From CAZFCK01 sp964517355 (lineage in GTDB: Bacteria; Desulfobacterota; Desulfovibrionia; Desulfovibrionales; Desulfovibrionaceae): a stretch of 11,958 nt of DNA. Under the pieces are notes generated by a model. It did no database searches. It was not told the DNA's origin and was given only the letters and a program-made list of their open reading frames with translations. Below, in pieces: positions 1 through 7,430 of the stretch (position 1 is its first letter; every line of letters starts with the position of its first letter). The stretch spans positions 1 through 11,958 of the forward strand of contig CAZFCK010000145.1 of the NCBI GenBank assembly GCA_964517355.1, given 5' to 3'. Made by a program: the position numbers and the translations under genes.

Positions 1-53
1 GGGTTTCCCCTCTCGCATTTTCTTTTCGAAACGAATTTAGAAACACAGCCTAA

Positions 54-107
54 AACAATTGGAAATTGTTTCAGGGAAGAGTCTTGCTTCAAGACGAAAA
101 TGCGCTA
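54..107. repeat. 54-bp double-palindrome repeat, copy 1
   Basis: This copy matches positions 7431-7484 at 50 of 54 bases without gaps. It contains two palindromes: AACAATT/AATTGTT around a short centre, and GTCTTG-CTT-CAAGAC at 81-95. It ends 8 bp beyond the tilS stop codon. GCATTTTC at 15-22 is the reverse complement of GAAAATGC at 96-103, so the element may be bounded by a longer inverted repeat. It may be a REP-like intergenic element or part of the tilS 3' end. Confidence 0.75.
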
Positions 108-115
108 ATCCGGGC

Positions 116-1153
116 TTAGTGGTTTCTTTGGCGCAAGAGGAACAGGACGCCGCGGACTGTGACGAGGGCCTCCTTATCGCCGGGAAACTGCAATGCAGCG
201 CCGAACGCGCGTTCTTGCCAGGAGCGCTCCAACCTGAAGATGGATGCCGCAAGGGGCTGGCCCGGGCCAATCATTTCCAGGCATTTTTTGAAAAGACGCA
301 GCCGCAGGGCCTTCGGACTGCGGCTGAGTACGGGATGGGGTAGAAAAAGGGCGCCGTTGTCGCGCCGCTCCAACTCCGAGAGCATGTGCTCCATTGTCGC
401 TTCCCAATACGCGGCGTCATATTGAGCCTGACGCCACAAACCTGCAACAGCGTCCAGATACGCGGGGTTTTCCTGGAGCAGAAGGGGCAAAACACTATGC
501 CGCACGCGATTGCGCAGGAAAACCGTATCCTGATTGCTCGCGTCCTCACGCCAGGAAAATCCGAGCGCGGTCACAAATTTTTCTAGAACGCTCTTCGGCG
601 TCAGCAGCAGGGGGCGCAGAACACCCTGTTCGGGCGCAACGCCGCGCATCCCCCCCAGTGCCGGCCATCCCGCGCCGCGCAGTTGCCGCATGAGCTGATC
701 CTCGGCCAGGTCGTTCAATTGATGCCCCGTGGCGATGTGGGAGCAGTCCCGCTCGCTACGCATTCGGGCGTACAGCTTCTGTCTTGCCAGGCGTCCGGCT
801 TCTTCGAGCCCCATTTTCCACTCCCGCGCAAGGGCGGGCACATCCATCCTTTCGTTGTGGCAGGCCACACCCAGCCGCGCGCATAATTGCGCGGAGAAGT
901 GCGCGTCTTTCGCGGATTCCGGGCGGATGCCGTGATCGCAATGCACAGCCAGCAAGCGGCACTGCATGCGGGGCGCGAGGCAATGCAACACCAGGAGCAG
1001 GGCGGTGGAATCCACGCCCCCGGACAAGGCCACGGCCAGATGCGCCCCTTGAAGCCGCATGTCGAGTTCGTTGTGGATGAAGCGTTCGACTCCGAGGCAG
1101 AAATGGGCCCAGCGCGGCGGGAGGTCTTGCAGGCGGAGCACAGGCTCGGTCAT
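116..1153 (-). CDS. tilS: tRNA(Ile)-lysidine synthetase TilS
   Basis: Cytoplasmic ATP-dependent enzyme that joins lysine to C34 of the CAU-anticodon tRNA-Ile, so that it reads AUA and is charged with isoleucine. Counting from the chosen ATG, the PP-loop ATP-binding motif SGGVDST is at residues 44-50. It is followed by HCDHG (71-75), EEAGRLARQKLY (117-128), the ATGHQLNDLAED segment (141-152) and DASN...FLRNRVRHSVLPLL (about 204-225), all typical of TilS. The protein has 345 residues, shorter than the roughly 430 of the E. coli enzyme, so the C-terminal tRNA-binding part is reduced. I chose the ATG at 1153; the frame stays open to a TTG at 1192, but the extra 13 residues do not resemble the family and run into repeat DNA. 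The ribosome binding site is weak (GGGGCT). It lies on the same strand as the hem operon but about 185 bp downstream of it, across a palindromic repeat, so separate expression is possible. Confidence 0.95.
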   Translation of the reverse strand: MTEPVLRLQDLPPRWAHFCLGVERFIHNELDMRLQGAHLAVALSGGVDSTALLLVLHCLAPRMQCRLLAVHCDHGIRPESAKDAHFSAQLCARLGVACHNERMDVPALAREWKMGLEEAGRLARQKLYARMRSERDCSHIATGHQLNDLAEDQLMRQLRGAGWPALGGMRGVAPEQGVLRPLLLTPKSVLEKFVTALGFSWREDASNQDTVFLRNRVRHSVLPLLLQENPAYLDAVAGLWRQAQYDAAYWEATMEHMLSELERRDNGALFLPHPVLSRSPKALRLRLFKKCLEMIGPGQPLAASIFRLERSWQERAFGAALQFPGDKEALVTVRGVLFLLRQRNH

Positions 1154-1202
1154 AACAGCCCCATTGGGCGATTTAGAGCATTTTGAATTCAAGATGGGTT
1201 AG

Positions 1203-1246
1203 TTTGGGGCTCCGCCCCAAACCCCGCCAAGGGGAACGCCCCCTGG
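1203..1246. repeat. GGGGCTCCGCCCC double hairpin repeat, copy 1
   Basis: The first hairpin is TTTGGGGC-TCC-GCCCCAAA (1203-1221). The second pairs CCAAGGGG (1227-1234) with CCCCCTGG (1239-1246) with one mismatch. A related first hairpin followed by a similar GCCAGG motif occurs at 11828-11854. It sits between the hem operon and tilS on the minus strand, where it could reduce read-through or protect mRNA ends; no T-run follows it, so it is not a standard terminator. Confidence 0.6.
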
Positions 1247-1338
1247 ACCCGCGAATATCATGTATGGAAATGTAAATATGACGAAAAGTTGTAAACGATA
1301 TAACGCTTTGGAGATTCTGAAGAAATTCTTTAAATGCC

Positions 1339-1671
1339 CTAGACCGGAATGTCCAGCTCCTTGAGCAGAGAGTCCAGCCAGTCGATCATGTGCTCGCGCA
1401 GGCGCGGACCGGCATACGCGATGCAGGAACAGCGGATGCGGTTGCGCGCGCGCACCAGCAGTTCAAGCTTCAGCCAGTCCGGGCCGAGTTCCAGGGCCAG
1501 GCAATGCGGGCCGCAGTCCGTGTGCTCGCGCTGTTCCTGGTTCAAAAGCTCTTGCGGGGCGGGCAACCAATAGAGATCGTCAAGGGATGCGGTCAAACCA
1601 CGTTCGCTCAGAGCGGATTTGATGCGCTCCATATGCTCGGGGTAAATGTCTTCAATAACGTATAAGCGCAT
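1339..1671 (-). CDS. Unrecognised 110-residue protein coupled to hemA
   Basis: I do not recognise a family. The protein has no signal peptide or membrane segment and looks like a small soluble alpha/beta protein; it begins MRLYVIEDIYPEHMERIKSAL. It has a cluster of possible metal ligands: H50, C53, H56 and C57 (CGPHC), and C81 and C83 (CSC). Its ATG starts one base after the hemA TGA, which suggests translational coupling and a role linked to tetrapyrrole synthesis or to the membrane protein in the same operon. The coding frame is compact and of normal composition, and the operon position supports a real gene. A metal, heme or Fe-S role is only an inference from the cysteines. Confidence 0.8.
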   Translation of the reverse strand: MRLYVIEDIYPEHMERIKSALSERGLTASLDDLYWLPAPQELLNQEQREHTDCGPHCLALELGPDWLKLELLVRARNRIRCSCIAYAGPRLREHMIDWLDSLLKELDIPV

Positions 1672-1672
1672 G

Positions 1673-3043
1673 TCAGCATAGATCCTGGGTGTCGTTGGAA
1701 GGGTCGTCGGCCAGAGGAGAAGGTTCGAGGGAAGGATTTTTCCTTGATATGTGGGCCTCTGGGTGTTCCGGGTCGTTGTCCAGGTTGAACATGCGGCGCG
1801 TGATGTCTATGAACCGTTGGGACGGTTCTTCTTCAGCGGAGCGCCGCTTTAAAAAGGATATGGGTTCGTGCAGCATTTTACGCACCAGTGAATGGACCAG
1901 GACTTCAAGAGCTTCGCGGATTTCCGGATCATGCTCCGCGCCAAGGCGTTTGAGAGTCTTTGCCAGTTCCTTGTGGGCCACAGCATCGCCCTTGGTGAGC
2001 AGATCCACGATGGTGGGTTGCAGTTCCAGGGACTTGAGCCAGCGCTGAAATTCATCCGCCTCGCATTCCACAATGGCCCGCGCGCGGTCCGCCTCTTCCT
2101 TGCGCTGGCTCAGATTTTCCTCCACCACCTCTTTGAGATCGTCGATATCGTAGAGATAGACGTTGTCCAGGTTGTTCACGTCCGGGTCGATGTCGCGGGG
2201 CACGGCGATATCAATGAAAAACATGGGGCGGTTTTTCCGTTTTTTCAACACGCCCTTGATGTCTCTGGCCTTGATCACAGCCGTGGGGGAGCCTGTGGAG
2301 CTGATGATGATATCCACCTCGGCCAGATGGTTGAAAAGGGAATCGAAGGGGATGGGGCTGCCTTTGAACTGGGTGGCCAGGTCCACGGCGCGCTCGTAGG
2401 TGCGGTTGGCCACGACGATATGCTGGATGCCGGCGGCGAGCAGATGCAGGGCCGCCAGTTCCGCCATTTCGCCGGCGCCGATGAGCATGGCCTTGTAGTG
2501 CTTCATGTCGCCGAAAATGCGTTTGGCAAGTTCCACGGCGGCATAGGAAATGGAGACCGCGCTGGAACCTATCTGGGTCTCGGTGCGCACGCGCTTGGCC
2601 ACTGAAAAAGCTTTGTGCAGCAAGCGGTTGAGGATGACTCCGGTGGAGTTGTGGATGACGGCCCGTCCATAGGCCTTTTTCAATTGCCCCAGGATCTGAG
2701 GCTCGCCGAGCACCATGGAATCCAGGCTGCAGGCCACGCGGAAAAGATGCCTCACGGCGTCTAGGCCCTCGTGGACATAGAGATAGGGGCGCAATTCTTC
2801 AGGCGTTGCGCCGCGAAAGCGCGCCCACTGCGCCAAGGCCTGTTCCCTGGCTTCCGCGCCTTTGCCCACAACGAGCATCTCAACGCGGTTGCATGTGGAA
2901 AGGACCATTGTTTCATTTATGCGGTCCGCGGGCGGGAAAGGCGCGTTTTCGGCCTTTTCGCATTCGGCCAGGGCGAATTTTTCCCGGATTTCGACGCTCG
3001 CGGTCCTGTGGTTGAGTCCGAGCAGATAGATGTTTTTATGCAT
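1673..3043 (-). CDS. hemA: Glutamyl-tRNA reductase HemA
   Basis: Reduces glutamyl-tRNA(Glu) to glutamate-1-semialdehyde with NADPH, the first committed step of C5-pathway tetrapyrrole synthesis, in the cytoplasm. The 456-residue protein has NHRTASVEIREKFAL (11-25), the catalytic-cysteine motif STCNRVEML (49-57, nucleophile C51), the substrate-domain stretch DSMVLGEPQILGQ (108-120), the Rossmann NADPH motif GAGEMAEL (189-196), and a C-terminal helical dimerisation region with FLKRR (397-401). A charged tail of about 35 residues follows the usual end. The ATG lies three bases after the stop of the upstream ccsA-like gene and has little of its own ribosome binding site, so translation is probably coupled. 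In sulfate reducers of this type the product feeds siroheme and, through siroheme, heme; that is established for Desulfovibrio and is inferred here. Confidence 0.97.
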   Translation of the reverse strand: MHKNIYLLGLNHRTASVEIREKFALAECEKAENAPFPPADRINETMVLSTCNRVEMLVVGKGAEAREQALAQWARFRGATPEELRPYLYVHEGLDAVRHLFRVACSLDSMVLGEPQILGQLKKAYGRAVIHNSTGVILNRLLHKAFSVAKRVRTETQIGSSAVSISYAAVELAKRIFGDMKHYKAMLIGAGEMAELAALHLLAAGIQHIVVANRTYERAVDLATQFKGSPIPFDSLFNHLAEVDIIISSTGSPTAVIKARDIKGVLKKRKNRPMFFIDIAVPRDIDPDVNNLDNVYLYDIDDLKEVVEENLSQRKEEADRARAIVECEADEFQRWLKSLELQPTIVDLLTKGDAVAHKELAKTLKRLGAEHDPEIREALEVLVHSLVRKMLHEPISFLKRRSAEEEPSQRFIDITRRMFNLDNDPEHPEAHISRKNPSLEPSPLADDPSNDTQDLC

Positions 3044-3046
3044 AAC

Positions 3047-3871
3047 TTACTGCTGAAAGCTGTGGTGCGTGGGAAGAAAAAGGTTCACCCCCATCAGGGA
3101 GACCACTGTGAAAATAAAGAGCCACATCGCCATTTTCGCGGGTTTGCGGCCGCGCCAGCCGAGCATGAGCCGCTGATGGAAAAGCACGGCGAAAAACAGC
3201 CAGATGAAAATGGAGACGACTTCCTTTGGGTCCCAGGAAAGAACACGCCCCCATGTGAACCTGGCCCAGATAAACCCCGAAAGCATGCCCAGAGTGAACA
3301 GGGGAAAACCGAAGAGCACGGCCCAATGGTTGACCTGATCGAACACCGCGAGCGCGGGCAGGTCCTTGTTGAATCCCGTGAGCTTCTCTTTGGTTTTGAT
3401 TTTGCGGTTCAGGTGCAGAAAAATGATGCCCGCGCCAAAGGCCATGCCCAGAAGCGCCAGGGAAAAAAAGAGCGAACCGATATGCAGACCGAAAAAAAGG
3501 CCGGAAAGCGATTCGGGCATCACCGCCTGCTTGTGCTGCAGCGTCAGGGAAAAGACAAAGAGCAGCAAGGCCAGGGGCGAAGCGATGAGCGCGAGGAAAT
3601 GCAGCTTAAGCCGCCACCATACGAGAAAGAAGATGGCCAGAAAACTCCAGGAAAGGAACTTGACGTAAAAACCTCTGGGCAGGGTCTGAAAGGATTGGCC
3701 CGCGATGTCCAGGGCAAGGGAAACGCTGTGCAGGCCGAAGCCGATGATGGCGCACCAGGAGGCGGCGCGTTTCAGGGCGTCCTTGCGGCTCAACGCGCCA
3801 GCGAAAAAAAGGAGCGTGCCGAAAAGATACAGGGCGGCGACGCACAGTCGCAACAGCTCAAGAGAGCTCAT
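3047..3871 (-). CDS. ccsA: CcsA/HemX-family cytochrome c assembly membrane protein
   Basis: The 274-residue integral membrane protein has eight likely helices at roughly 5-26, 38-57, 69-86, 91-110, 127-153, 181-204, 216-234 and 247-265. WGRVLSWDPKE (207-217) matches the tryptophan-rich WWD-type heme-handling motif of the CcsA/ResC/CcmC superfamily. Candidate heme-ligand histidines are H48, H130, H182 and H269/H270; the C-terminal GVNLFLPTHHSF resembles the second periplasmic-side histidine of CcsA. The start at 3871 has a good GAGGTG ribosome binding site and overlaps the end of the precorrin-2 dehydrogenase gene by 14 bases. A CcsA-like gene directly before hemA also fits HemX, which in Bacillus lowers HemA levels. 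Cytochrome c assembly and HemA control are both plausible, and the sequence alone does not decide. Confidence 0.85.
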   Translation of the reverse strand: MSSLELLRLCVAALYLFGTLLFFAGALSRKDALKRAASWCAIIGFGLHSVSLALDIAGQSFQTLPRGFYVKFLSWSFLAIFFLVWWRLKLHFLALIASPLALLLFVFSLTLQHKQAVMPESLSGLFFGLHIGSLFFSLALLGMAFGAGIIFLHLNRKIKTKEKLTGFNKDLPALAVFDQVNHWAVLFGFPLFTLGMLSGFIWARFTWGRVLSWDPKEVVSIFIWLFFAVLFHQRLMLGWRGRKPAKMAMWLFIFTVVSLMGVNLFLPTHHSFQQ

Positions 3872-4535
3872 GAAGCACCTCGTCTATGGTCTGGTGCAAT
3901 TCCGGGGGCAAAATTTCCAACAATACCATGCGGGCGCGCACCATGTCTTTGGCCTGAAGCGCGTCAATCAGGGGCGATTCCACCAGGGTATGAAACAGGT
4001 CCGTATTCTCGGGCGTTGGCCTGCCAAGGTCAAGCACAAGGGGCCGTAAACGCCCCATCAATGTTACAATGGGTTTGTAGCGCAAACCGAGATATTCCTG
4101 CAAGTCTTGCTTGATGCGCCGCGCCAGGGCCGGACTGTGTCCGGAGGTGGACACGGCCACGCGCAAGTCGCCGCAGCAGGTTTGAGCGGGCACGATGAAG
4201 TCGCCTTCATCCGGCGCGTCCACGACGTTGCACAAAATCCCCCGTTCGCGGCACAGGCGGCCGATGCGTGCGTTGGTTTCCCTGTGGGGCGTGGCGGCCA
4301 CGGCTAAAAACAACCCGTCGAGGTCGGACTCTTCGAAATACCGTTGTTCAAAGCGCAATGCGGGGTGTTTGAGCAGTTCGCGCAGCCGCGCATCCGGGGG
4401 CGACGGGTCGATGATCAGCAGCTCTTCAGGAGCGGCTTCGAGCAGCGTGCCGATCTTGCGGCGTCCCACTCCGCCAGCGCCGGCAACCATGCAGCGTTTT
4501 CGCTCCATCCGAACGTACAAGGGATAAAATGTCAT
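3858..4535 (-). CDS. Precorrin-2 dehydrogenase (CysG N-terminal/SirC/Met8p type)
   Basis: NAD-dependent oxidation of precorrin-2 to sirohydrochlorin on the route to siroheme. The 225-residue protein has the Rossmann motif GAGGVGRRK (19-27), NVVDAP (103-108), GDFIVPA (111-117) and STSGHSPALARR (129-140). These are the hallmarks of the CysG N-terminal domain, but the methyltransferase domain of full CysG is absent. Members of this family may also insert iron; whether this one does cannot be seen, and in Desulfovibrio a separate chelatase of the CbiK/SirB type is usual. It is the first gene of a four-gene run and the start has a GGTGGT stretch just upstream. A possible -10 (TACAAT on the minus strand, complement of 4577-4582) lies about 40 bp upstream, with no clear -35. 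Confidence 0.9.
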   Translation of the reverse strand: MTFYPLYVRMERKRCMVAGAGGVGRRKIGTLLEAAPEELLIIDPSPPDARLRELLKHPALRFEQRYFEESDLDGLFLAVAATPHRETNARIGRLCRERGILCNVVDAPDEGDFIVPAQTCCGDLRVAVSTSGHSPALARRIKQDLQEYLGLRYKPIVTLMGRLRPLVLDLGRPTPENTDLFHTLVESPLIDALQAKDMVRARMVLLEILPPELHQTIDEVLHELS

Positions 4536-4695
4536 ACCACCACCGTAGCAGACCGGAGCGGAGCTGTAAAAGAGGAATTGTACGGCTATCTTGCAGGGGT
4601 AAAGGCAATAGGCTAGGTTGAAACCGTTTCCATGGGCTGCGTAACGCCTTCACGAGTTGCAACGAGGCCGCTGGGTTTGCCTGGAGAGGTTCCAC
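4536..4695. other. Divergent spacer between hem operon and glycosyltransferases
   Basis: This 160-bp region must hold promoters for both directions. On the minus strand I see a TACAAT -10-like hexamer (complement of 4577-4582) without a good -35. On the plus strand only weak boxes are visible. The stretch ends with GGAGAGGT at 4683-4690, a strong ribosome binding site for the glycosyltransferase start at 4696. Confidence 0.4.
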
Positions 4696-5964
4696 ATGTC
4701 GCGATATCTTGTGCTGCAACTGGCCCGTTTCGGCGATTTGCTGCAAACAAAACGTTTGCTGCTTTCTCTCGCCGCGCAGGGAGAAACGCATCTGTGCGTG
4801 GACCGGTCCCTGGTCGCGTTGGCGCGTCTGCTGTTCCCCCGGGTGCGGGTACACGGTCTCGCCGCTCACGGGGGCGGCGATATTCAGGATGTTTTCACAA
4901 CCTGCCGCGACACCTTGCGCGAATTGGGGACAATGAAATGGAGCGCGGTGTACAATCTGAACTGGTCCGGTTTGAATTTGGCGCTCTCCACCTTTTTTCC
5001 CTCGGAGATCGTGTGCGGACATCGCCTTGAAGCCGGGCAGCCCTTGCGCGATCAATGGACCGCCCTGGGCTTCCGCTGGACCAAACGCCGTCAGGGCAGC
5101 CCGCTGAATCTTGTTGATTTTTGGGGACTTTTGGCGCCGTATCCAGTGTCCGGCCCTGAGGTGAATCCTTCCGCCGCCGCAAAAGGCGAAGGGCTCGGCA
5201 TTGTGCTCGCTGGGCGGCATGCCCGGCGCTCCCTGCCCATGGATGTCCTGGTTCCCCTGGCGCACGCCGTCATGCACGGCATCGCTGGCCGGCGGGCGGT
5301 GCTCCTGGGCAGCCGGGACGAACGGGGGGCGGCGAAGGAGTTTCTGAGCCATGCGCCCCCCGCGTTGCGCGCCATTTGCCATGATTATTGCGGCCGCACG
5401 GATTGGCAAGGGCTTGCGGACGTGGTGCGGGGGCTTGACCTGCTGCTCACGCCCGACACCGGCACCATGCATCTGGCCGCCCATCTGGGCACGCCTGTAC
5501 TGGCCTCTTTTCTTTCGTCGGCCTGGGCGTGGGAGACGGGCCCCTATGGAGAGGGGCATACGGTATTGCAGGCCGTCACGGAATGCGCGCCGTGCGTTGA
5601 AAGCCGTCCTTGCCATAACGAGCTGGCGTGTCTGGAAGCTTTTCGCGGCCGGGAGACTTTGCGAGCGCTCAGCAAAGGACTTGACTTTTCCGGTACCCTG
5701 CCACAGGGGTTGTTGGCCCTGAAAACGGGCTTCGATGACCTGGGGGTGACATTCGCCCCATCGCGGGGGCAAGATCCCCACACCGCGTACCGGCAGGCGC
5801 AACGGGACATTTTGCGTGAATACCGGCTGGGCGCCGCGCCCCTTCCCGGAGCGCAGAATGGAGCCCAGGTTCTGTACCAGGAGCGCGACTGGATGCTCGA
5901 TCATGCACAACACCACGCGCCGCACCACTGCGCCGGTGCGTGTCAGGAGGAAATTGTCCCATGA
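4696..5964 (+). CDS. GT9-family (heptosyltransferase-like) glycosyltransferase
   Basis: Likely cytoplasmic GT-B glycosyltransferase of family 9, the ADP-heptose:LPS heptosyltransferase family. The 422-residue protein opens with MSRYLVLQLARFGDLLQTKR, the N-terminal acceptor-side motif of the family. It carries TPDTGTMHLAAHLGTPVLASF (252-272), the conserved nucleotide-sugar-binding segment. A cysteine-rich run follows (C297, C300, C306, C312), which also occurs in other GT9 proteins. I moved the start from a TTG at 4657 to the ATG at 4696 because GGAGAGGT lies seven bases upstream and the family similarity begins there. The stop overlaps the next start as ATGA, so the two genes are probably translated together. 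The sugar and acceptor (LPS core, flagellin or another surface glycan) cannot be told from sequence. Confidence 0.85.
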   Translation: MSRYLVLQLARFGDLLQTKRLLLSLAAQGETHLCVDRSLVALARLLFPRVRVHGLAAHGGGDIQDVFTTCRDTLRELGTMKWSAVYNLNWSGLNLALSTFFPSEIVCGHRLEAGQPLRDQWTALGFRWTKRRQGSPLNLVDFWGLLAPYPVSGPEVNPSAAAKGEGLGIVLAGRHARRSLPMDVLVPLAHAVMHGIAGRRAVLLGSRDERGAAKEFLSHAPPALRAICHDYCGRTDWQGLADVVRGLDLLLTPDTGTMHLAAHLGTPVLASFLSSAWAWETGPYGEGHTVLQAVTECAPCVESRPCHNELACLEAFRGRETLRALSKGLDFSGTLPQGLLALKTGFDDLGVTFAPSRGQDPHTAYRQAQRDILREYRLGAAPLPGAQNGAQVLYQERDWMLDHAQHHAPHHCAGACQEEIVP

Positions 5965-7226
5965 ACGCGGCCTTGCGTGTGCTGATCATTCTGCCCATGT
6001 ACGGCGGATCATTACCTGTGGGGCGCTATTGCGCCACCGCTCTGGAAAAGATGGGGCACGTCGTCGAGATTTTCGAAGCCCCAGCCTTTCATACGGCCTT
6101 TACCGCGCTCAAGGAGTTGCGCGTGGGCAACGACCGCCTTGAATATCTGGAGAACAGTTTTCTGCAGGTGGTCTCGCAAGCCATTTTGGCCAAAGTGGAG
6201 CACTTTTCTCCGGATTTGGTGCTGGCTCTGGCACAGGCGCCTCTTTCGCGCCAGGCGTTGCATCGACTGCGCCGGGAAGGTGTGCCCACGGCAATGTGGT
6301 TTGTGGAGGATTTTCGCCTGTTCACCTACTGGCGCTCCTTTGCGCCGTATTACGATATCTTCGCAGTGATTCAGAAGGAGCCCTTTTTCTCGGAACTCGA
6401 AGCGGTGGGGCAGTCCAACACGCTGTATTTGCCCATGGCCGCCGATCCTGAGTTCCATCGCCCCCTGGAGCTATCTCCCAGGGAACAGCATTGTTACGGG
6501 TCGGACGTTTCGTTTGTCGGCGCGGGCTACCCCAACAGGCGGCGCGCGTTCCGGCAACTGATGCATCTGGATTTCAAGATCTGGGGCAGCGACTGGGAAG
6601 GCGAAACGGTTTTGCGCGGGCTGCTGCAACGGGACGGCGAGCGTATCGCCCCTGATGCCTGCGTGCGGATCTTCAACGCCGCCAAGGTGAATTTGAACCT
6701 GCACTCCAGCGTGCAGGCTGGTGACACGGTGGTTCGCGGCGATTTCGTGAATCCGCGCACCTTTGAGCTGGCGTCATGCGGCGCGTTTCAACTGGTGGAC
6801 CGCCGGGAACTGCTCCCGGAGCTGTTTGCTGCGGATGAACTGGCCACGTTCGAAGATATGGACACGCTCACGGCGGGCATACGCCATTATCTGGAGAATC
6901 CGGACGAGCGTCGGGAAATGGCCAACCGCGCCCGCGCCCGCGTCCTGGCGGAGCACACCTACGAGCACCGCATGCGAACGCTGTTGGATTTCGCCGCAAC
7001 GCGCCTGCCCGGCTGGCCCAGAAAGCGTGTTGTGGAAACCGCGGCTTCTGTGGTGCCGCAGGATGTGCGCGCAGAGCTGGACGCCTTGCTCGTGCGGTGC
7101 AAACTGCCGGCCGATGCGGCGTTCGACGACGTGGTCTGGACACTGCGGGGGCAGGAAGGGGCGTTGACGGAACTGGAAACCGCGCTCCTGTTTTTGGATG
7201 AATGGCGCAAACAATACGGCAAATAG
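5961..7226 (+). CDS. CgeB-like glycosyltransferase
   Basis: GT-B fold glycosyltransferase of 421 residues. The N-terminal half begins RVLIILPMYGGSLPVGRYCATALEKMGHVVEIFEA, typical of the first Rossmann domain. In the middle are MWFVEDFRLF (112-121) and DVSFVGAGYPNRRRAF (182-197). The C-terminal part, VNLNLHSS (243-250), then NPRTFELASCGAFQLVD (264-280), then LENPDERREMANRARARVLAEHTYEHR, matches the glycosyltransferase domain of the CgeB/spore-maturation protein family. About 75 residues at the end are extra and mainly helical. The start at 5961 is preferred over a GTG at 5940 because AGGAGG (5945-5950) lies between them at the right spacing, and it overlaps the preceding stop (ATGA). The acceptor is unknown; CgeB proteins in Gram-negative bacteria are often tied to surface or flagellar glycosylation, which is inference here. 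Confidence 0.85.
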   Translation: MNAALRVLIILPMYGGSLPVGRYCATALEKMGHVVEIFEAPAFHTAFTALKELRVGNDRLEYLENSFLQVVSQAILAKVEHFSPDLVLALAQAPLSRQALHRLRREGVPTAMWFVEDFRLFTYWRSFAPYYDIFAVIQKEPFFSELEAVGQSNTLYLPMAADPEFHRPLELSPREQHCYGSDVSFVGAGYPNRRRAFRQLMHLDFKIWGSDWEGETVLRGLLQRDGERIAPDACVRIFNAAKVNLNLHSSVQAGDTVVRGDFVNPRTFELASCGAFQLVDRRELLPELFAADELATFEDMDTLTAGIRHYLENPDERREMANRARARVLAEHTYEHRMRTLLDFAATRLPGWPRKRVVETAASVVPQDVRAELDALLVRCKLPADAAFDDVVWTLRGQEGALTELETALLFLDEWRKQYGK

Positions 7227-7316
7227 CCCCGTCCGGGGCAGAGATATTATTTCAATTTCATTTCAGACAAACCGCGAAATACAAAGTCTTTCAGAAATCG
7301 AATGAAGAAAGGGAGA

Positions 7317-7370
7317 GCGCGGGAGAGGAAACCCTTTGAAAAGGGTTTCCTCTCCCGCGCCTTCTTTTTA
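7317..7370 (+). terminator. Long rho-independent terminator, possibly bidirectional
   Basis: Positions 7317-7360 form a perfect 21-bp inverted repeat beginning GCGCGGGAGAGGAAACC, with almost no loop, followed by CTTCTTTTTA on the plus strand. It lies 90 bp after the CgeB-like gene. It also lies downstream of the convergent HesB gene, and the minus strand leaving the hairpin reads TCTCCCTTTCTTC, so it may stop both. The right half resembles the first bases of the window (GGGTTTCCCCTCTCGC), so a similar terminator probably straddles the left edge beyond tilS. Confidence 0.85.
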
Positions 7371-7380
7371 TGGCGAATCT

Positions 7381-7415
7381 AGAGCATCTCACGCTTGAAA
7401 AGCGCTAGATGCTCT
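7381..7415. repeat. Interrupted 14-bp palindrome
   Basis: AGAGCATCT (7381-7389) pairs with AGATGCTCT (7407-7415), and CGCTT (7392-7396) pairs with AAGCG (7400-7404) around a GAA loop, with a two-base internal bulge on each side. It lies between the long terminator and the second copy of the 54-bp repeat, and no T-run follows on either strand. The copy 1 region at the left edge lacks this hairpin. Confidence 0.6.
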
Positions 7416-7430
7416 TATGCATTTCCCTGG

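Noticed and set aside
2771..4114. 447-codon open frame on the plus strand
   Set aside because: It is antisense to hemA and the ccsA-like gene; its very high charged and glutamine content is typical of the complement of membrane-protein codons.
4426..5928. 500-codon open frame on the minus strand
   Set aside because: It is antisense to the well-supported GT9 gene, has no domain motifs, and arises from GC-rich codon bias.
7226..7239. GCCCC-GTCC-GGGGC hairpin as the CgeB-like gene terminator
   Set aside because: It has a short stem and no T-run; the much stronger hairpin at 7317-7370 serves better.
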